Origin: Hygrocybe punicea
Taxonomy: Eukaryota; Basidiomycota; Agaricomycetes; Agaricales; Hygrophoraceae
NCBI GenBank assembly: GCA_963556145.1
Contig: OY744473.1
Span: 3,968,001-4,032,000 of the forward strand
DNA length: 64,000 nt
Reading direction: 5' to 3'
In this document: positions 22,755 to 33,997 of the stretch, piece after piece
Numbering within the stretch: the stretch's first letter is position 1
How the letters are laid out: each line of letters begins with the position of its first letter
Position numbers and translations under genes: made by a program
The notes under the pieces: generated by a model
Seen by the model: the letters and a program-made list of their open reading frames with translations, nothing else
What the model was told of the DNA's origin: nothing
The model's database searches: none

Positions 22755-23440
22755 CACACTGCTGTTTCAGGGCTGGTTGTGTCCTGCTACCCTTTTCTCC
22801 TGTCCCTTAAGTTTGCTCCTTTTATTAATAAGATGCTGAGTGATTAGCTGAGAATGTCTGACCGCCAAGAAAAATATCCACAAGACAATGTCCATATGTC
22901 CATGTACAATGCTGAGTGTGAATGTTAAGTCTTGAATCACATGGAAGGATCATGTATGCTAGTATATTGTCAAATTATGGCATCAAAAGAGCTCCTATAA
23001 ACAAGATTGTAGGGAGAAAATTGTTAAGTTTGTCAAGGGCTATAAGCTCATATACCATATTTTTCTTCATTTTTGTCCTTTGAGTCAGATATTACTCTGT
23101 ATTATATTTGTATGTATTGGGCTTAGATGCCAGTGAAAAGTCCATCTTGCATAATCCAGTTAGATACTTTTACACAATATAAATCCTTTTATATCTATAT
23201 ACAACCAGTAAAATTGTTCCGAGTGAAAAGATGATGATTAAAAATCTCACAAAGGCATAGCCAGCTCCTGTTCTGGTAGCGACAAAATCTTTTGCAAACG
23301 GAACAAAAATGTGAGTCGGTTGATGACATCATCTTTGTACTTGGAATTTTTTGTTCATTCGTTTCCCCCTTGCTCCTGACTTCCATGTCCCCCATCCCTG
23401 TTGGTGCACCTTTCCCCTCCCACGAGACCATCACAGCCAC
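22755..23440. other. Gene-free stretch
   Basis: AT-rich sequence with short frames only (one is MSDRQEKYPQDN at about 22855). I recognise nothing here. Confidence 0.4.
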
Positions 23441-23601
23441 TGCAGCAGGTGCTGTGAGCCCTAGGACCCCGAGGACCCTTAGATAGTCTTTCCCTTTCCT
23501 GTTAGTAGCTTAGTCATCTATCCAGGGTTTTCCTTAGCTTTCCCCTCCCAGCCGTGGCTCCCTCTGAGCTCTTCCCCTGAGGTCTGGAGATCTGTTCTCC
23601 A
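23441..23601 (+). repeat. Left short LTR
   Basis: About 95% identical to 26806-26967; the differences are mostly C/T and G/A. Confidence 0.85.
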
Positions 23602-23604
23602 ACG

Positions 23605-23627
23605 TGGTGATGAGAGCGATTCGAGCC
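23605..23627 (+). other. Primer-binding site of the short-LTR element
   Basis: Starts TGG three bases after the LTR and reads on as a 23-nt complement to a tRNA 3' end including the TTCGA-type T-loop (its reverse complement contains CTCGAATC). It differs from the site shared by the other two LTR elements here. Confidence 0.6.
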
Positions 23628-23909
23628 ACGCTTCCGTAGGACCAGATCTTGAAAAGATCAAAACAAGCGATTTCGAACACTGAAGGAACTTAACCAGGAA
23701 ATCAACAGGACGCGCAAATGAAGCGCGAAAACACATCAGAATCAACACCATTCACCCACCTGTCTCATTTACACTCATCAGTTTTTGTTTCTTATTAGTC
23801 CATCCTATTTTCTCGCATTCAAATTTGGTTCAACTTTTTCACGCACTCGAATTACTCATTTCCGACTATTTCTCCATTCATATGACTCACACGACTACGG
23901 AACTACACT

Positions 23910-24908
23910 ATGGCACCAAGAAAACGCGACCCGAAGGTCATGAAGACTGAAAAAGAACTCCATGTGGAACGCGACGTGCAGATACTTGAACTACAACAAC
24001 GGTTAGCAGACGAATGCGAGGAAAAAGAGAAAAACGCAGAGAAAAAGGCGAAGGAAAAGAAGAGACAGAAATAAAAACAAGCACGGCAGGTGCTCCATCA
24101 TGCAACGGAAGGTACGCACCTTGAATCGATGGCTCAGGACTCACAAAAGGCAGAAAACGCGCGACCAACCACAAACGCAAAACCATGGCCGCCAGGCCCC
24201 TAAATGTATAACGTGAGCAGGTTTCACATCCCCCAAGCTACCAACCACCTCCCAAGTCCCCGCAACATCCACAGCACCCCTGTCTGCCACGTCTCAAGCC
24301 CCAATGCCGTCTGCATGCACATCCAACATGCCGCCATCGTCCAATGCGACCGCCACATCACCACATACCCAAACACTGCCGCTGCCGTGTATGCAACCAA
24401 CGGCACCCCAAAATGCAACAGGGATACCCAGAACGCCCCACTCACAGCCCCATTGTCCAGCCCTGTCGCTGTTGACCCAAGGACAGCCAACGTGAGCAAC
24501 CATGTACGCAAACGAGCCCCAGTCCAGCCCAGCCACTGCCGCCACATCATCACCAGCCCCCACATGTTGAGAAATGCCCCACGTCCCAGCAGTGACCCCC
24601 GACGCATCAATAAGACCCACACCACGTCCCTGACATCCAACGACACCACAAAACGCGTCAACGACACCCCAAAACACGTCGATAAGGCCCCCACCGCATC
24701 CCAAATGCCCAGCCCCATCTCTGTCGACCCAGGAACAGCCGACGTGAGTGCCCGCATGCCCAAACAAACCCCGGCTGAGCCCAACCACAACCGACATGTC
24801 TACCACGCCCCAGAATGTGCCACAAATGGCCCCAGAGATGCCCCAAGCCCCCTACACGCCCCAAAACATGCCATGAGCGCCCCCACACACGCCCCGTACT
24901 CCGTATAG
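23910..24908 (+). pseudogene. Gag-like region of the short-LTR element, broken
   Basis: An ATG at 23910 starts a basic, coiled-coil-like protein (MAPRKRDPKVMKTEKELHVE, then an E/K-rich helix) that stops at 24072-24074 and continues in frame to another stop near 24200. Downstream to 24908 the sequence is Pro/His/Thr-rich with several frames open and no motif. Position just inside the LTR suggests a gag-like product; it is no longer intact. Confidence 0.45.
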
Positions 24909-25044
24909 GCCCCAAAATACATCACAAATGCACCCCAGCACCCCTCAACGTGATATACCACCCCCCCAAGCGCTACCATCGGCCCCCGTTTTTCTATCTC
25001 AGCTTAGTATATATAAACACGATTTTTCAGATCTATGTACAGGT

Positions 25045-26261
25045 TAGTGATGGGGAAGTTCGGTTCGGTCCGGTTTTCGGCCTTTTTGCCCCAAACCGAA
25101 ACCGAACGGTTCCGTTCCTACCAAAAAATCCCAAACCGAAACGGAAACCGACGTAAACCGTTTACGTCGGTTTGGTTTCGGTCCAGACGCGGTCTGAACC
25201 GCGAACTGCGTGGGCTGGGGGCCCTCCCTCCCATCTGACCTCGCAAGAGCGCTGCACACGTCAATCGACGTGGCTAGCCTCATTACGAGGTGGGATTGGG
25301 GGTTGGTGGGCTGCACGGCCCTGTCCTAGCGAAACACACGCGTCGAACGCGTGTGTTCCGCCTCGGCTGTTGTCGATTGGGTGTGGTGGTGGTGGTGGTG
25401 ATGCCCCGACGCGTCAGACGCGTTGTGCACGCGACGACGGGCGTGTTGGCCCCGCGTTGGTCCTGCGTTGGTTGTTTTCGGCGAGCACGTGGTGGTGGCG
25501 TACGGGCCTCTCCGCGTGGGTGTCCCGACGCGTCATGCGTGTTGTACACGTGCGGCGGGCGGGTTGACCCCGCGTTGGCCGCATTGGTGTTGCATGGTGG
25601 TGGTGGTGTTGTGCCGCGTTCCGTTATATACAAACAAAATCAATAAAAGAAAGAATAAAAATAACATACCACGAAGGAGCGGGGGTGGATGCACCACCCC
25701 CCACTGCTCGACAACTGCCACTCCACCCCGTTCACGTTCGTTTGCGTGCGCGCGCGTTGGAGGCGTTGGCGTGTCCGGTGCGGCGTTGATCGCTGCTGTC
25801 GTGGTTGTGGCCGTCATGGTGGCAGTCGCTGTCGTTGCCGTCGTGGTGGTGGTGATGGTGATGGTGGTGATGGTGGTGATGGTGGTGTGCGTCAACCTGT
25901 AATGTGTTAATGCGTTAGTTAAGTTCGAATAAATATAAATAAAAAACATACGAGGGCGGCAGGGAGTACCCCGCCGCCCGTTTTGTCGACCTCGGGTGCT
26001 CCATCGTCCTCGTTTGGTGTACATCGGGGGTGTTGTTGGTGGGGGTTGGTGAATTTGGGTGACTTTCGAAGTCAGCCAAGTACTGTCGGTTTGCGGTTCA
26101 AACTCAGTTTGAAACCGTTTCGGCCCGCGGCCAAATCTCCAAACCGGAGACCGAACCGTTCGGTCTCAGCCGAAATTTCCCAAACCGAAACCGAAACCGG
26201 CGGTTTCGGTTCGGTCTAAACCGGGTTTGGGTCGGTCTGAGACTGAACTTCCCCAACACTA
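25045..26261. mobile_element. Non-autonomous hAT element, triplet-rich family, copy 3
   Basis: Perfect 8-bp duplication GTACAGGT (25037-25044 and 26262-26269). Ends TAGTGATGGGGAAGTTCGG and GAACTTCCCCAACACTA. The interior has GGT/GTG-type triplets around 25385-25410 and 25850-25890. It is the most CpG-rich of the five copies and contains no transposase. Confidence 0.9.
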
Positions 26262-26437
26262 GTACAGGTGCTCGACTGTGGAGCAGCACCCGCTGCCACA
26301 ACCGTCGTCTTTTACCCCAATGCTATGCCCCTTGCCCCTTCACTAGCCCAGCCACACAGCCCCCCCGCCAACCAGCCCCCACCGAAGTTACCCCACCAGT
26401 CCCACCACCCCCACGACTTGTAGATGCTGGTACCCAA

Positions 26438-26752
26438 ATGATAGAAGAGGAACCACCACCCCAGCACTATGAACCAGTTCGAACTGGCTTTGCATTTGCC
26501 CTTAACAAAGCTCTCCCAGAGGATATGTCCCGTATTTGCCAGATTGCCGAACTTGCCTGGGGATCGGAAGAAGACCCACGATTTTACAGTCTCCTTGACC
26601 TCTCCCCGAACCACAAGACCTTTTTAGGGGTGCTCACTGAGATGATGCATCCTTTGTGTGGCAACCCCGATCCGGTCTTTGGACCCACGCTAGCCCCAGT
26701 GATAGTGAGAATAGTAGATGATTGGGTAGAGTTTTGTGGAGGATACGGATGA
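26438..26752 (+). CDS. Unrecognised 104-residue frame in the short-LTR element
   Basis: Opens MIEEEPPPQHYEPVRTGFAF and includes LLDLSPNHKTFLGVLTEMMH. Composition looks like real protein rather than low complexity. It ends about 50 bp before the purine tract and right LTR, so it may be the C-terminal part of the element's single gene whose 5' part lies across the hAT insertion. No domain recognised. Confidence 0.4.
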   Translation: MIEEEPPPQHYEPVRTGFAFALNKALPEDMSRICQIAELAWGSEEDPRFYSLLDLSPNHKTFLGVLTEMMHPLCGNPDPVFGPTLAPVIVRIVDDWVEFCGGYG

Positions 26753-26805
26753 GTCAGAGGCAGGAGATGTGTGCGAGGGCGCACACCATTTTGGAGGGGG
26801 GTACC

Positions 26806-26967
26806 TGCAGCAGGTGCTGCGAGCCCCTAGGACCCCGAGGACCCTCAGATAGTCTTTCCCTTTCCTGTTAGTAGCTTAGTCATCTATCCAGGGTTTTCCT
26901 TAGCTTTCCCCTCCCAGCCGCGGCTCCCTCTGAGCTCTTCCCCTGAGGTCCAGAGATCCATTCTCCA
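26806..26967 (+). repeat. Right short LTR
   Basis: Partner of 23441-23601, preceded by the GGAGGGGGG purine tract. Confidence 0.85.
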
Positions 26968-27609
26968 CTGCTCTCCTCAAGGATGTCCCTGCAGCCAAGT
27001 GTGACACTCATCAACTTCCTCATCTGCCACTTGCTGGTCAGGATGTGCCAGTACAATGGTGTTGGTGCAAATAAGCGGCTATTATGACATCAGATTACGT
27101 GTCTCAGCACATATGTACATGTGGTGCTGCAGTCACAGTAGTCTGACACAATGACCACAGATGACCATGGCTCAAGGAAAAAGGACAAACAAGACAAGAA
27201 TCTAACAGAGGTCAGTCCCCCTCACCATATTCTCCCTCTTTACCCACTGACAAACAATCTAGACTTTCATATTCATTCATCCATCTTTCAAAAACCTATC
27301 AGACTCCCACAGCCCTAGCTACAGAGGTGTCCCTGCCGGCTTGCAACAAGTGTGACATCTTGGCAAACTCTTCAAGAAGAAAGATGCCACTCCCAACTCT
27401 GCCACCACTGCTCCACTGCTACTACAGTCACACAAGCACACACATGAGCATATGCTAAGCATCCCCAACACTGCATCCAACACCTCCCATGTAACCTGGC
27501 ACTTCAAGTGCCCATCCCTATCTACTGCCTCACCCACACCCCTGCCCACACCCCTTCCCATACCCATGGCTATCCCCACATCCACCCAATCCCCTCCCTC
27601 TTTCCTAAT
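26968..27609 (+). other. Pro/Ser/Thr-rich sequence, probably internal region of another LTR-element copy
   Basis: Its last part reads as a low-complexity frame (PTPLPTPLPIPMAIPTSTQS) up to the left end of the composite at 27610. The frame continues without a shift at 53533-53655 on the other side, directly before the solo LTR at 53652. This suggests that the two pieces were once contiguous. Confidence 0.45.
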
Positions 27610-27628
27610 TAGTGCATGACAGGGGTAC
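27610..27628 (+). repeat. Left 19-bp terminal inverted repeat of the composite
   Basis: TAGTGCATGACAGGGGTAC, a perfect inverse of 53506-53524. A partial direct copy (TAGTGCATGACAGG) recurs at about 27963. Between and beyond lie GGGTAC-rich repeats. Confidence 0.75.
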
Positions 27629-28295
27629 CTGATACCCTCAGGGGTAAAGAGTACGGGTACAGCATGGGTATGGGTACGAGTACAGGGTCCCTGACCCGTG
27701 ATACTCATGCCATACCCGTGGGGGCATGTGCCTGAGCCCTTGAAACATTTCTTTTGGCCCAAAAACAGTGGTTTTTTCGGTTTTTTGATGGTTTTTAATA
27801 GATATCTCAACACTCAGGCTTGTTAAGATCAGAAAGTAAAATTCAGAGCACTTCAAAGAACATTTCGAACAACTTTTCAGTTCACATCAGAACCAACTGA
27901 GAGGTATCTGAGTCACTAAAAATCAGAAACATGCCAAAAATTATGAAAAAAGGTATTTTCTTTAGTGCATGACAGGAAACTGGATACTTCTGGTGGTTTG
28001 GGCAATGGTATTGCATTGGTAAGGTATTAATAAATGGTTGATAACACACTACACCCATGCCCAGTAACATCATACAATATATTTTCCTCAAAAACAACCT
28101 ATTTTGGCTGATTTTGGTGGTATTTGGTGGTTTTTGATGAATAACATGGGAACAAGGGCTCATAAAATTACCAAAAATGTTCCAGAGCTTCTCAGGAGAG
28201 TTCTCTACAACTCCCTCGTTTATATCAAAGCGATCCGACATGTACAAGATTTAATAAAAATTGAATAATCAGCAAACATCAGCAAAACCGGGTTT

Positions 28296-28475
28296 TGGCC
28301 ATAGTACCATAGATATTTCCATAGTAGGCATAGTCACCCATAGCAGGCTGTAGCACTTCCATAGCAGCCATAGCAACCTCCGACTCCATGTAGTGCTATG
28401 TAGTCTCATTCGCTCATGACATAGTCCTACATAGTCTCACACTCTTGCTACATAGTGCTATGCAACCTAGTTGTG
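28296..28475. repeat. Left subterminal CATAG/CTATG repeats
   Basis: Multiple short units such as CATAGTCC, CCATAGCAG, TAGTGCTATGTAG and CTACATAGTGCTATG. The same vocabulary, inverted, fills 53165-53345. Such subterminal arrays are typical transposase-binding regions. Confidence 0.65.
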
Positions 28476-28572
28476 GTATACGGTGGCACTGGACTTGGAC
28501 CATTCAAGTTCAAAATGCGATTGCTACTAGTACTCAAGTTCAATTTTGGTGCTAGTGTAAACTACGACATGT

Positions 28573-31500
28573 TTAGACACCTTCTATAGAATAATACAAG
28601 TTTTTGTTAAAAAACTTGTTTAATAAGAATTCGTTACAGCATTCGAGGCTATTTTCTTTCGTAAAATGTGGGTCTGCAGCGTCACAAAACCGTGGGATGA
28701 CATCAAGTGGTGCCTTCAGGTGAGATAAAGGGATCACGTCGCCCATGTGTGAGCCATCAGCACGGGAACTGCGCTTTAAGATATACATCTGCGTGGTACA
28801 TTCAGGATGTGGGCCTCCTTGGCCTGAGGCGGAGGTTGTTACCACATCAAAACGTTGTACGTATGCAAGAAAAGTGTCGTATATCGGCGAGTTGGGACAA
28901 GCAACGTTAACAGGATTTACTGCATGCATGATGAGTCGAATTTGCACAATAGAATGTCTGAATACAAATAGTTCATTCAACATTAAGGTTACATGAAGAA
29001 GGATTTCACTTAATATTCCGCTCCGTGGCCATACTTTTGTAGGGTCTGTGTTTGCCAATGCAACATCGTAACGTCCAAAGGGCCAATCCTTTGAGGGTGG
29101 GCATGCATTAAGTTTTTCTGGTGGCAGAACAACGTCTGGGCGAAGGTAGTCTTTCATTTGTATCCGGATACATGACCATACTTCCAGTTTGCGAAATGGA
29201 AGAGAGTCAATATTAGCCGGACGACGACCTCCAATTGTGTATATTGAGTTATCTTGTTTTTCCAGCCACCAAAGATAATGGGCAAGAGCTGAAGTCAGGT
29301 TGGGGATTCCAAATTTTACTGCTACATCATCCACAAACATTTGTTTGAAAGAAGGATCCCGAGACAAATGATATGCCATTGAATTGATGCTAAAAGTTCG
29401 GAGTGGGAGGTAAGCAGAAATGTCACGTTTAAGACATTTTGCCACTTCAAAATAATTGGTGGCGGCCCGACGTGGTCTGTTGATATCGGAAATTGGATCA
29501 GTTGAATCTAAAATTGTGGAATCCGTATCAATATTTTGTTCAGAATTGGAATTGGAATTGGAATCACATTCATCATCGGAATCGTAATCATCAGAATCGT
29601 AATCATCAGAATCGCGGGCATCTTCAAGTAGGATCCCAGCCTCCCAGAGGGATGTCGTGAGATCAAATCGATTACATTTGTCTTCTCGATCTAATGTACG
29701 GCATATTTGCTCCTCGTGGCGCTGGTTGTTACTTGATCGACTAGGTTTCTTGACGACTTCAATGTGAGCGTGTTCAGTGATATCTGCGTTCCACTGGACG
29801 ACCGCTCCATTTGCTTTGATATTCGGAACGACACTTTGCAATAACTCCAGTTTTGGAATTTGCCAATTTTCAATTGGCCGATTGCGTTTTCCCACTCGAG
29901 CGCGAGCATCAAGGATTGCTTGTTTATGATCATGAAATGTCTTCAAAGCAGCCAATAGCTTATCGCAAATATGATCATCCATGACAGGCGCTTGAGCAAG
30001 ATACCGAAAGTCCATCAAGGATCGTATGGCAATAATGAAGTCGTTTGGCATGCAGCCAGCTATAATACCAACGATATAATGCTCGATATTTCGATGATCT
30101 CGCCCTGTCACCTGCTTTAACTTTGAAATCCCTTCCTTGAAATGTCGGAAGCCAGTATGTGGCTGAAGTACAGAAAACCGGAAATCGATTTCTTCTTCGC
30201 CAAGCACCTTGATGCACCACTTCACGTCGTGGTCCCAAAATTGTCTGTGCCAGTGGTGAAGAGGTTCAGGAGTTAAAAATATTGATGGCTCTGCCAACGG
30301 CCAGTCTCTCCAGAATGGTTGGTGTACACCGTTGAACCTAATTTTTTTGGCTTCACGTATATAAGTGGCGATATCCTCTACCGGATCAAATTTTGAAGCA
30401 AGAGAATGTAGTTGCGTCAACATGATCGATGCCGTTCTTGGCTGATGCCGGAAGGGATCGCCAAATTGCTTGTACGAGGCCATGGTAGCATGTGATGTTT
30501 TCCCAGCAACACCTCCGAGCATGGCAGCCTCTGGTGTATCGACGATATACGCTGCAAGTGGGGTGAAACAATACCGCAAGAAACCGAGGGGATCCGATAA
30601 CATGATGCCAATTCATGCAGCTGTCTTCAAAGGCCCCAAAACCACATCGAGGGACTCATGAAGAAGGCAATTCTCCAGAATGCCTCGAAGTTTCTTGTCT
30701 TTCGTGACGAACTTGGGAACAGGGAGAAGGGCAAGGAGCAAAAAAGCGTGGTGCGAGCCCTTGTGACGATATTCCATCGAGATATTTGCAAGACTGATCA
30801 GGAGAGGATGTGCCATTCAGTTGCCAGTCATGGTGGATATGTTGGTCTTGTCTGAAGATAAAATTGTTCCTAAGAGGGTTGCTCCAGGCAGAATTTTCGT
30901 CTTCAAGAATTGATCAATATCTATGAATTGTTTTATGGAAACACCTTCACCTGCATTTCCCAAGCTGCATCACCTGACATCCATTCAGTATAAACCCGCA
31001 TAATTTTCTCTGCCGTTTTGAATAAGCGGTAAGGGCTGAATTCAATATCATTCACAAGTAACGGAGAGTGAAATAACGATTTTAGGCATTCAATGGGATC
31101 GCGGTAGTACAATTGAATGGGTAATTTTGTCGGGTATCTTGACTTCATAGGTTTCCCTAGCCATTTAGGACCAGCGGGAAGTATTTCCACGCGACCTCTC
31201 AGATCTTTAGCAGTTCGAAATGACAGCGGCAGCTGGCGAATCTACACCAGACAATAAGAAACAATCTGGTTGAACAAATTTTACTTGCCGAGTCAAGAGA
31301 TAAAAACTCGTTGATTTTGGCCATACTCAATCCAGAACGATGCAGAAATGAGGCCATTTGCCAGTCCTGCCGCGATGCAAAAGGATAATAAAGGTTGTCG
31401 CAATGTTTGGCGGCGTGCTTGTTGCAGTCAAAGAGATCCATGAAAGTAGGTCCAGAGCTGCATGTGTGTGCAGCTCCAGGAAAATCTTCACGATATGGGG

Positions 31501-31783
31501 CTCCAGGATCTGGGTCAAGGTTGTGATGGGGAGCATCATCTTGAAGAATACTGGTTTCAAATACATCAGGTTGGGCTTGGTCATTACAGTCCACAGCCAT
31601 GCCAGCGGAGTCATCATCCTCGTTATTCCTTCTGGAGCGTTTTGGTTGTCGTTCCGGGGGTTGCAATGGAATTATGACCAGATCATCGATGAAGTTCGCG
31701 CAAGAAGAAGTGGGTTGATTGAGGTGATGAGTCACCTTTATTTTGCTCGTAAACCTCTTCCCGCACCGGGGGCAGTGTGGCAT
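28573..31783 (-). pseudogene. Plavaka-type (CACTA-related) transposase with two TGA stops
   Basis: Three exons: 31783-31289, 31241-30951 and 30900-28573, together 1,038 codons. The N-terminus has a C2H2-like finger (CPRCGKRFTSKIKVTHHLNQ), then LPIQLYYRDPIECLKSLF and EWMSGDAAWEMQ. The C-terminal half has the family signatures FWDHDVKWCIKVLGEEEIDF, GFRHFKEGISKLKQVTGRDH, MDFRYLAQAP, NGAVVQWNADITEHAHIEV, and a Ser/Asp-rich linker. The first intron (31242-31288) reads GCAAGT...TAG, a GC-AG intron; the second (30901-30950) is GT-AG. TGA codons at 30817-30819 and 30613-30615 replace likely CGA arginine codons, so the copy is dead although otherwise full length. It lies head-to-head with a small gene at 31957. 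Confidence 0.85.
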
Positions 31784-31956
31784 AGGGCAAGGACTGTGAC
31801 AAACTAATTTAGGAAGAATGACTTCCACAATCACGGATGACTTGGAGTTTAAACTATCTATTGCTCCATATCCTCCACACTCCTTATTTTCAGTCTTGTA
31901 CTCAAAAATCTGTTGTACCTAGCCGTTATTGAAGCCCCTCCTGCGCTCAACCTGCA

Positions 31957-32518
31957 ATGTCGCGATGTACATCCTGTCATTCTTCACGTACCAGTTCTCC
32001 ACACCATTCCAATTATTCTATCGACGATTTTTCGACTACAGAGGACTCTTGTACCCTATCTGCTATGTTTGGTGCAATGAATGTAAGTTTTCCTCAGTTC
32101 GAATTTTTTATCCCAGTACTATCTGTGATTTTAGGCAATCCCGGTCCCGGGGACTCGAGATGAGGCATTGATGCTACTCCAATTGATTTCTGTCAAGGAA
32201 CAAGCTGTTCGGGTAGAGAGGGATCTCGCTGACTCTCATTATCGAGAGGCGCGACTATGTGCCAAATTGCGTTCCATAAAGGCCAAGCAAGCCAAGCAAA
32301 GGTTGAAGTGGGTTGAACTGCATGCATCACGTGTTCGTTGGGTTATCAATAGGAGTGACTATAAGGAGATCTTGCCATCAGGTGCACCTGTTGTATCAAC
32401 TGTAAATCGTGTAGATGGTGAGTCTTTCAAGTTTAAATATTAGCATTTGCTTATCGGGTTTACAGCTATGTGTATCGTTGAAACCGGAAAAGGCTCATTC
32501 GTGATATGTTTGGATTGA
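31957..32518 (+). CDS. Unrecognised 153-residue protein, three exons
   Basis: Exons 31957-32082, 32135-32417 and 32466-32518 join in frame through two GT-AG introns (52 and 48 bp) and end at TGA 32516-32518. The N-terminus is Ser/Thr/Cys-rich (MSRCTSCHSSRTSSPHHSNY). The middle is a basic helical, coiled-coil-like segment (VKEQAVRVERDLADSHYREA, then AKQAKQRLKWVELHASRVRW). No domain, signal peptide or membrane segment recognised. It is transcribed divergently from the Plavaka transposase with about 170 bp between starts, so it may share the promoter region and be cargo of the same element. Confidence 0.6.
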
Positions 32519-32866
32519 GCTTAAATGTCGTTGTATTTGTCATCTGCCAATATCAAATTCATTTTCAACTTTTTGACGCTTTAAACATATAACGGTTCCA
32601 CAGATACGAAATACGGATAGCATATAGCTAAGCTGGACACAACAAATTACCCCATTTTCGCATTCTCAGCAGGAAATCCCCGCCACAGAAGGTCGGAGTG
32701 CCTTGGCTCACCCCCCCTGCCCCGGGTTCATTAAAACTAGCGGACCAATATACGTTTCATATACACCACATCCGCAAACCCACCAAGACAACGGCGCCTC
32801 ATTGGCCTTATTTGCGCTAAAGTCAGTATTTATTTATTATTTGTGTATAACTTCTTACTATCCACA

Positions 32867-33196
32867 ATGTCGAGTTCCCCACCTATGTTCTCTTCCATTT
32901 CTAATCTCACCGCAAATAATTCCATGTTTAATAACGTCGGAGGGGATCAAGTTAACCACATCCACAACCAATACGACATATATGTCAATTGTTGTACCTT
33001 CATCCACCAGTTTTCCGACGTGGCGAAGAGAGGACACGATTTCTTGGTGAAAGTTCATGAGACGGTGGTCGGGAATATTCGCAAGTACGTACCTTCTTTG
33101 AAGCATGAAGATATGAGCGCTGATCTGTGGGATAATTCAAGTGTAATTGCAAAATTCTCATACTATGAAGATCGCGGACCGATCTTCCTTGTGTAA
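32867..33196 (+). CDS. Unrecognised 109-residue protein
   Basis: ATG at 32867, stop at 33194-33196. The N-terminus is Ser/Asn-rich (NLTANNSMFNNVGGDQVNHI), reminiscent of the Asn/Gly/Gln-rich starts of some fungal STAND-associated proteins. The second half is a mixed helix (GHDFLVKVHETVVGNIRKYV). It may continue through an intron past 33197, since plausible coding fragments follow, but I could not join them. No function assigned. Confidence 0.45.
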   Translation: MSSSPPMFSSISNLTANNSMFNNVGGDQVNHIHNQYDIYVNCCTFIHQFSDVAKRGHDFLVKVHETVVGNIRKYVPSLKHEDMSADLWDNSSVIAKFSYYEDRGPIFLV

Positions 33197-33997
33197 CGAT
33201 ATCTCTCGGGTATTATCGTTTATATTGATTCATTATTGCGTATTTCTGACCCTGAACTAGACGGATCGCTTATCAGTTTGTTTTCAAGTAAGTACTTCTT
33301 CATTCTTCACAGTGCATTTCAGAAAATTTCACAGTGATCCCTAGTTAGTTATGTAGGATGTATATAGATTTTTTAGTAGCTCTTTTAGTGTATATACAAG
33401 GTGCACCGCCGTTTCTGTCCCCTTTTGACCTCGTTATGATGTGAGTGATAGTATTTGGGTTCTTTCATTGCTTATAAACTATCTTTAGGTCACTCGAATC
33501 TATTTGGGCCGACTGTCCGCGCCAGATACGACGTAACGCACACCGCGCATCTCCATGAAGGCACGCCAGTTGAGCTCGATCTATCCGAAAGAAAAATTAA
33601 CCCACGCCCATCTGATAATCGGTGAAGAAGAGGATCCTCGATGTAAACTTTTAGTAACACGTACCTCAATTTCCTGAGCTTGAGATGCCATAACGAGGAG
33701 CTTTGCTGCTGGATGGACGACCTCGATCTCACAGATGATAGTAGCAGCATCGGATGTCATGAATGGTTTACCCAAGCTGCGGCGATATTCAGTGGGAAAT
33801 CTCTTGTCACTTGGGCGCTTGAGCTGTCGAAGTTTGCTTGCTGTATTTTTCACATTAATATTACTGTGTATTTTATTATGATGCTAGCAGTGCCACTGAC
33901 ATCATGATCGACGAGTCTTGAAAAGTGTTTGACCGATGTCATGTGTCAATAATAAAATTAAAATATCGTAAGATTTCCCTCTTGAGCTGCAACTGTG
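33197..33997. other. Gene-free stretch between small genes
   Basis: Short frames on both strands, none with a recognisable motif. It may hold the end of the preceding gene and the promoter of the next. Confidence 0.35.

Larger units (their letters stand above)
23441..26967 (+). mobile_element. Short-LTR (TRIM/SMART-like) retroelement
   Basis: Direct repeats of 161-162 bp (23441-23601 and 26806-26967), beginning TGCAGCAGGTGCTG and ending TTCTCCA, flank a 3.2-kb interior, of which 1.2 kb is a later hAT insertion (25045-26261). A primer-binding site begins TGGTGATGAGAGCGATTCGA at 23605 and extends into a T-arm-like sequence. A purine tract (GGAGGGGGG, near 26793) precedes the right repeat. There is no reverse transcriptase or integrase. 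The target duplication is unclear: CCAC occurs on both sides only if the LTR is taken to end a few bases earlier. Confidence 0.75.

Noticed and set aside
24224..24915. Minus-strand Gly/Trp/Val-rich frames opposite the gag-like region
   Set aside because: They are antisense shadows of a C-rich, CAC/CCA-repetitive plus strand, with no recognisable domain.
27610..27980. A separate small MITE bounded by the two TAGTGCATGACAGG motifs
   Set aside because: The second motif is in direct, not inverted, orientation and has no flanking duplication. The inverted partner with matching flank is at 53506-53524.
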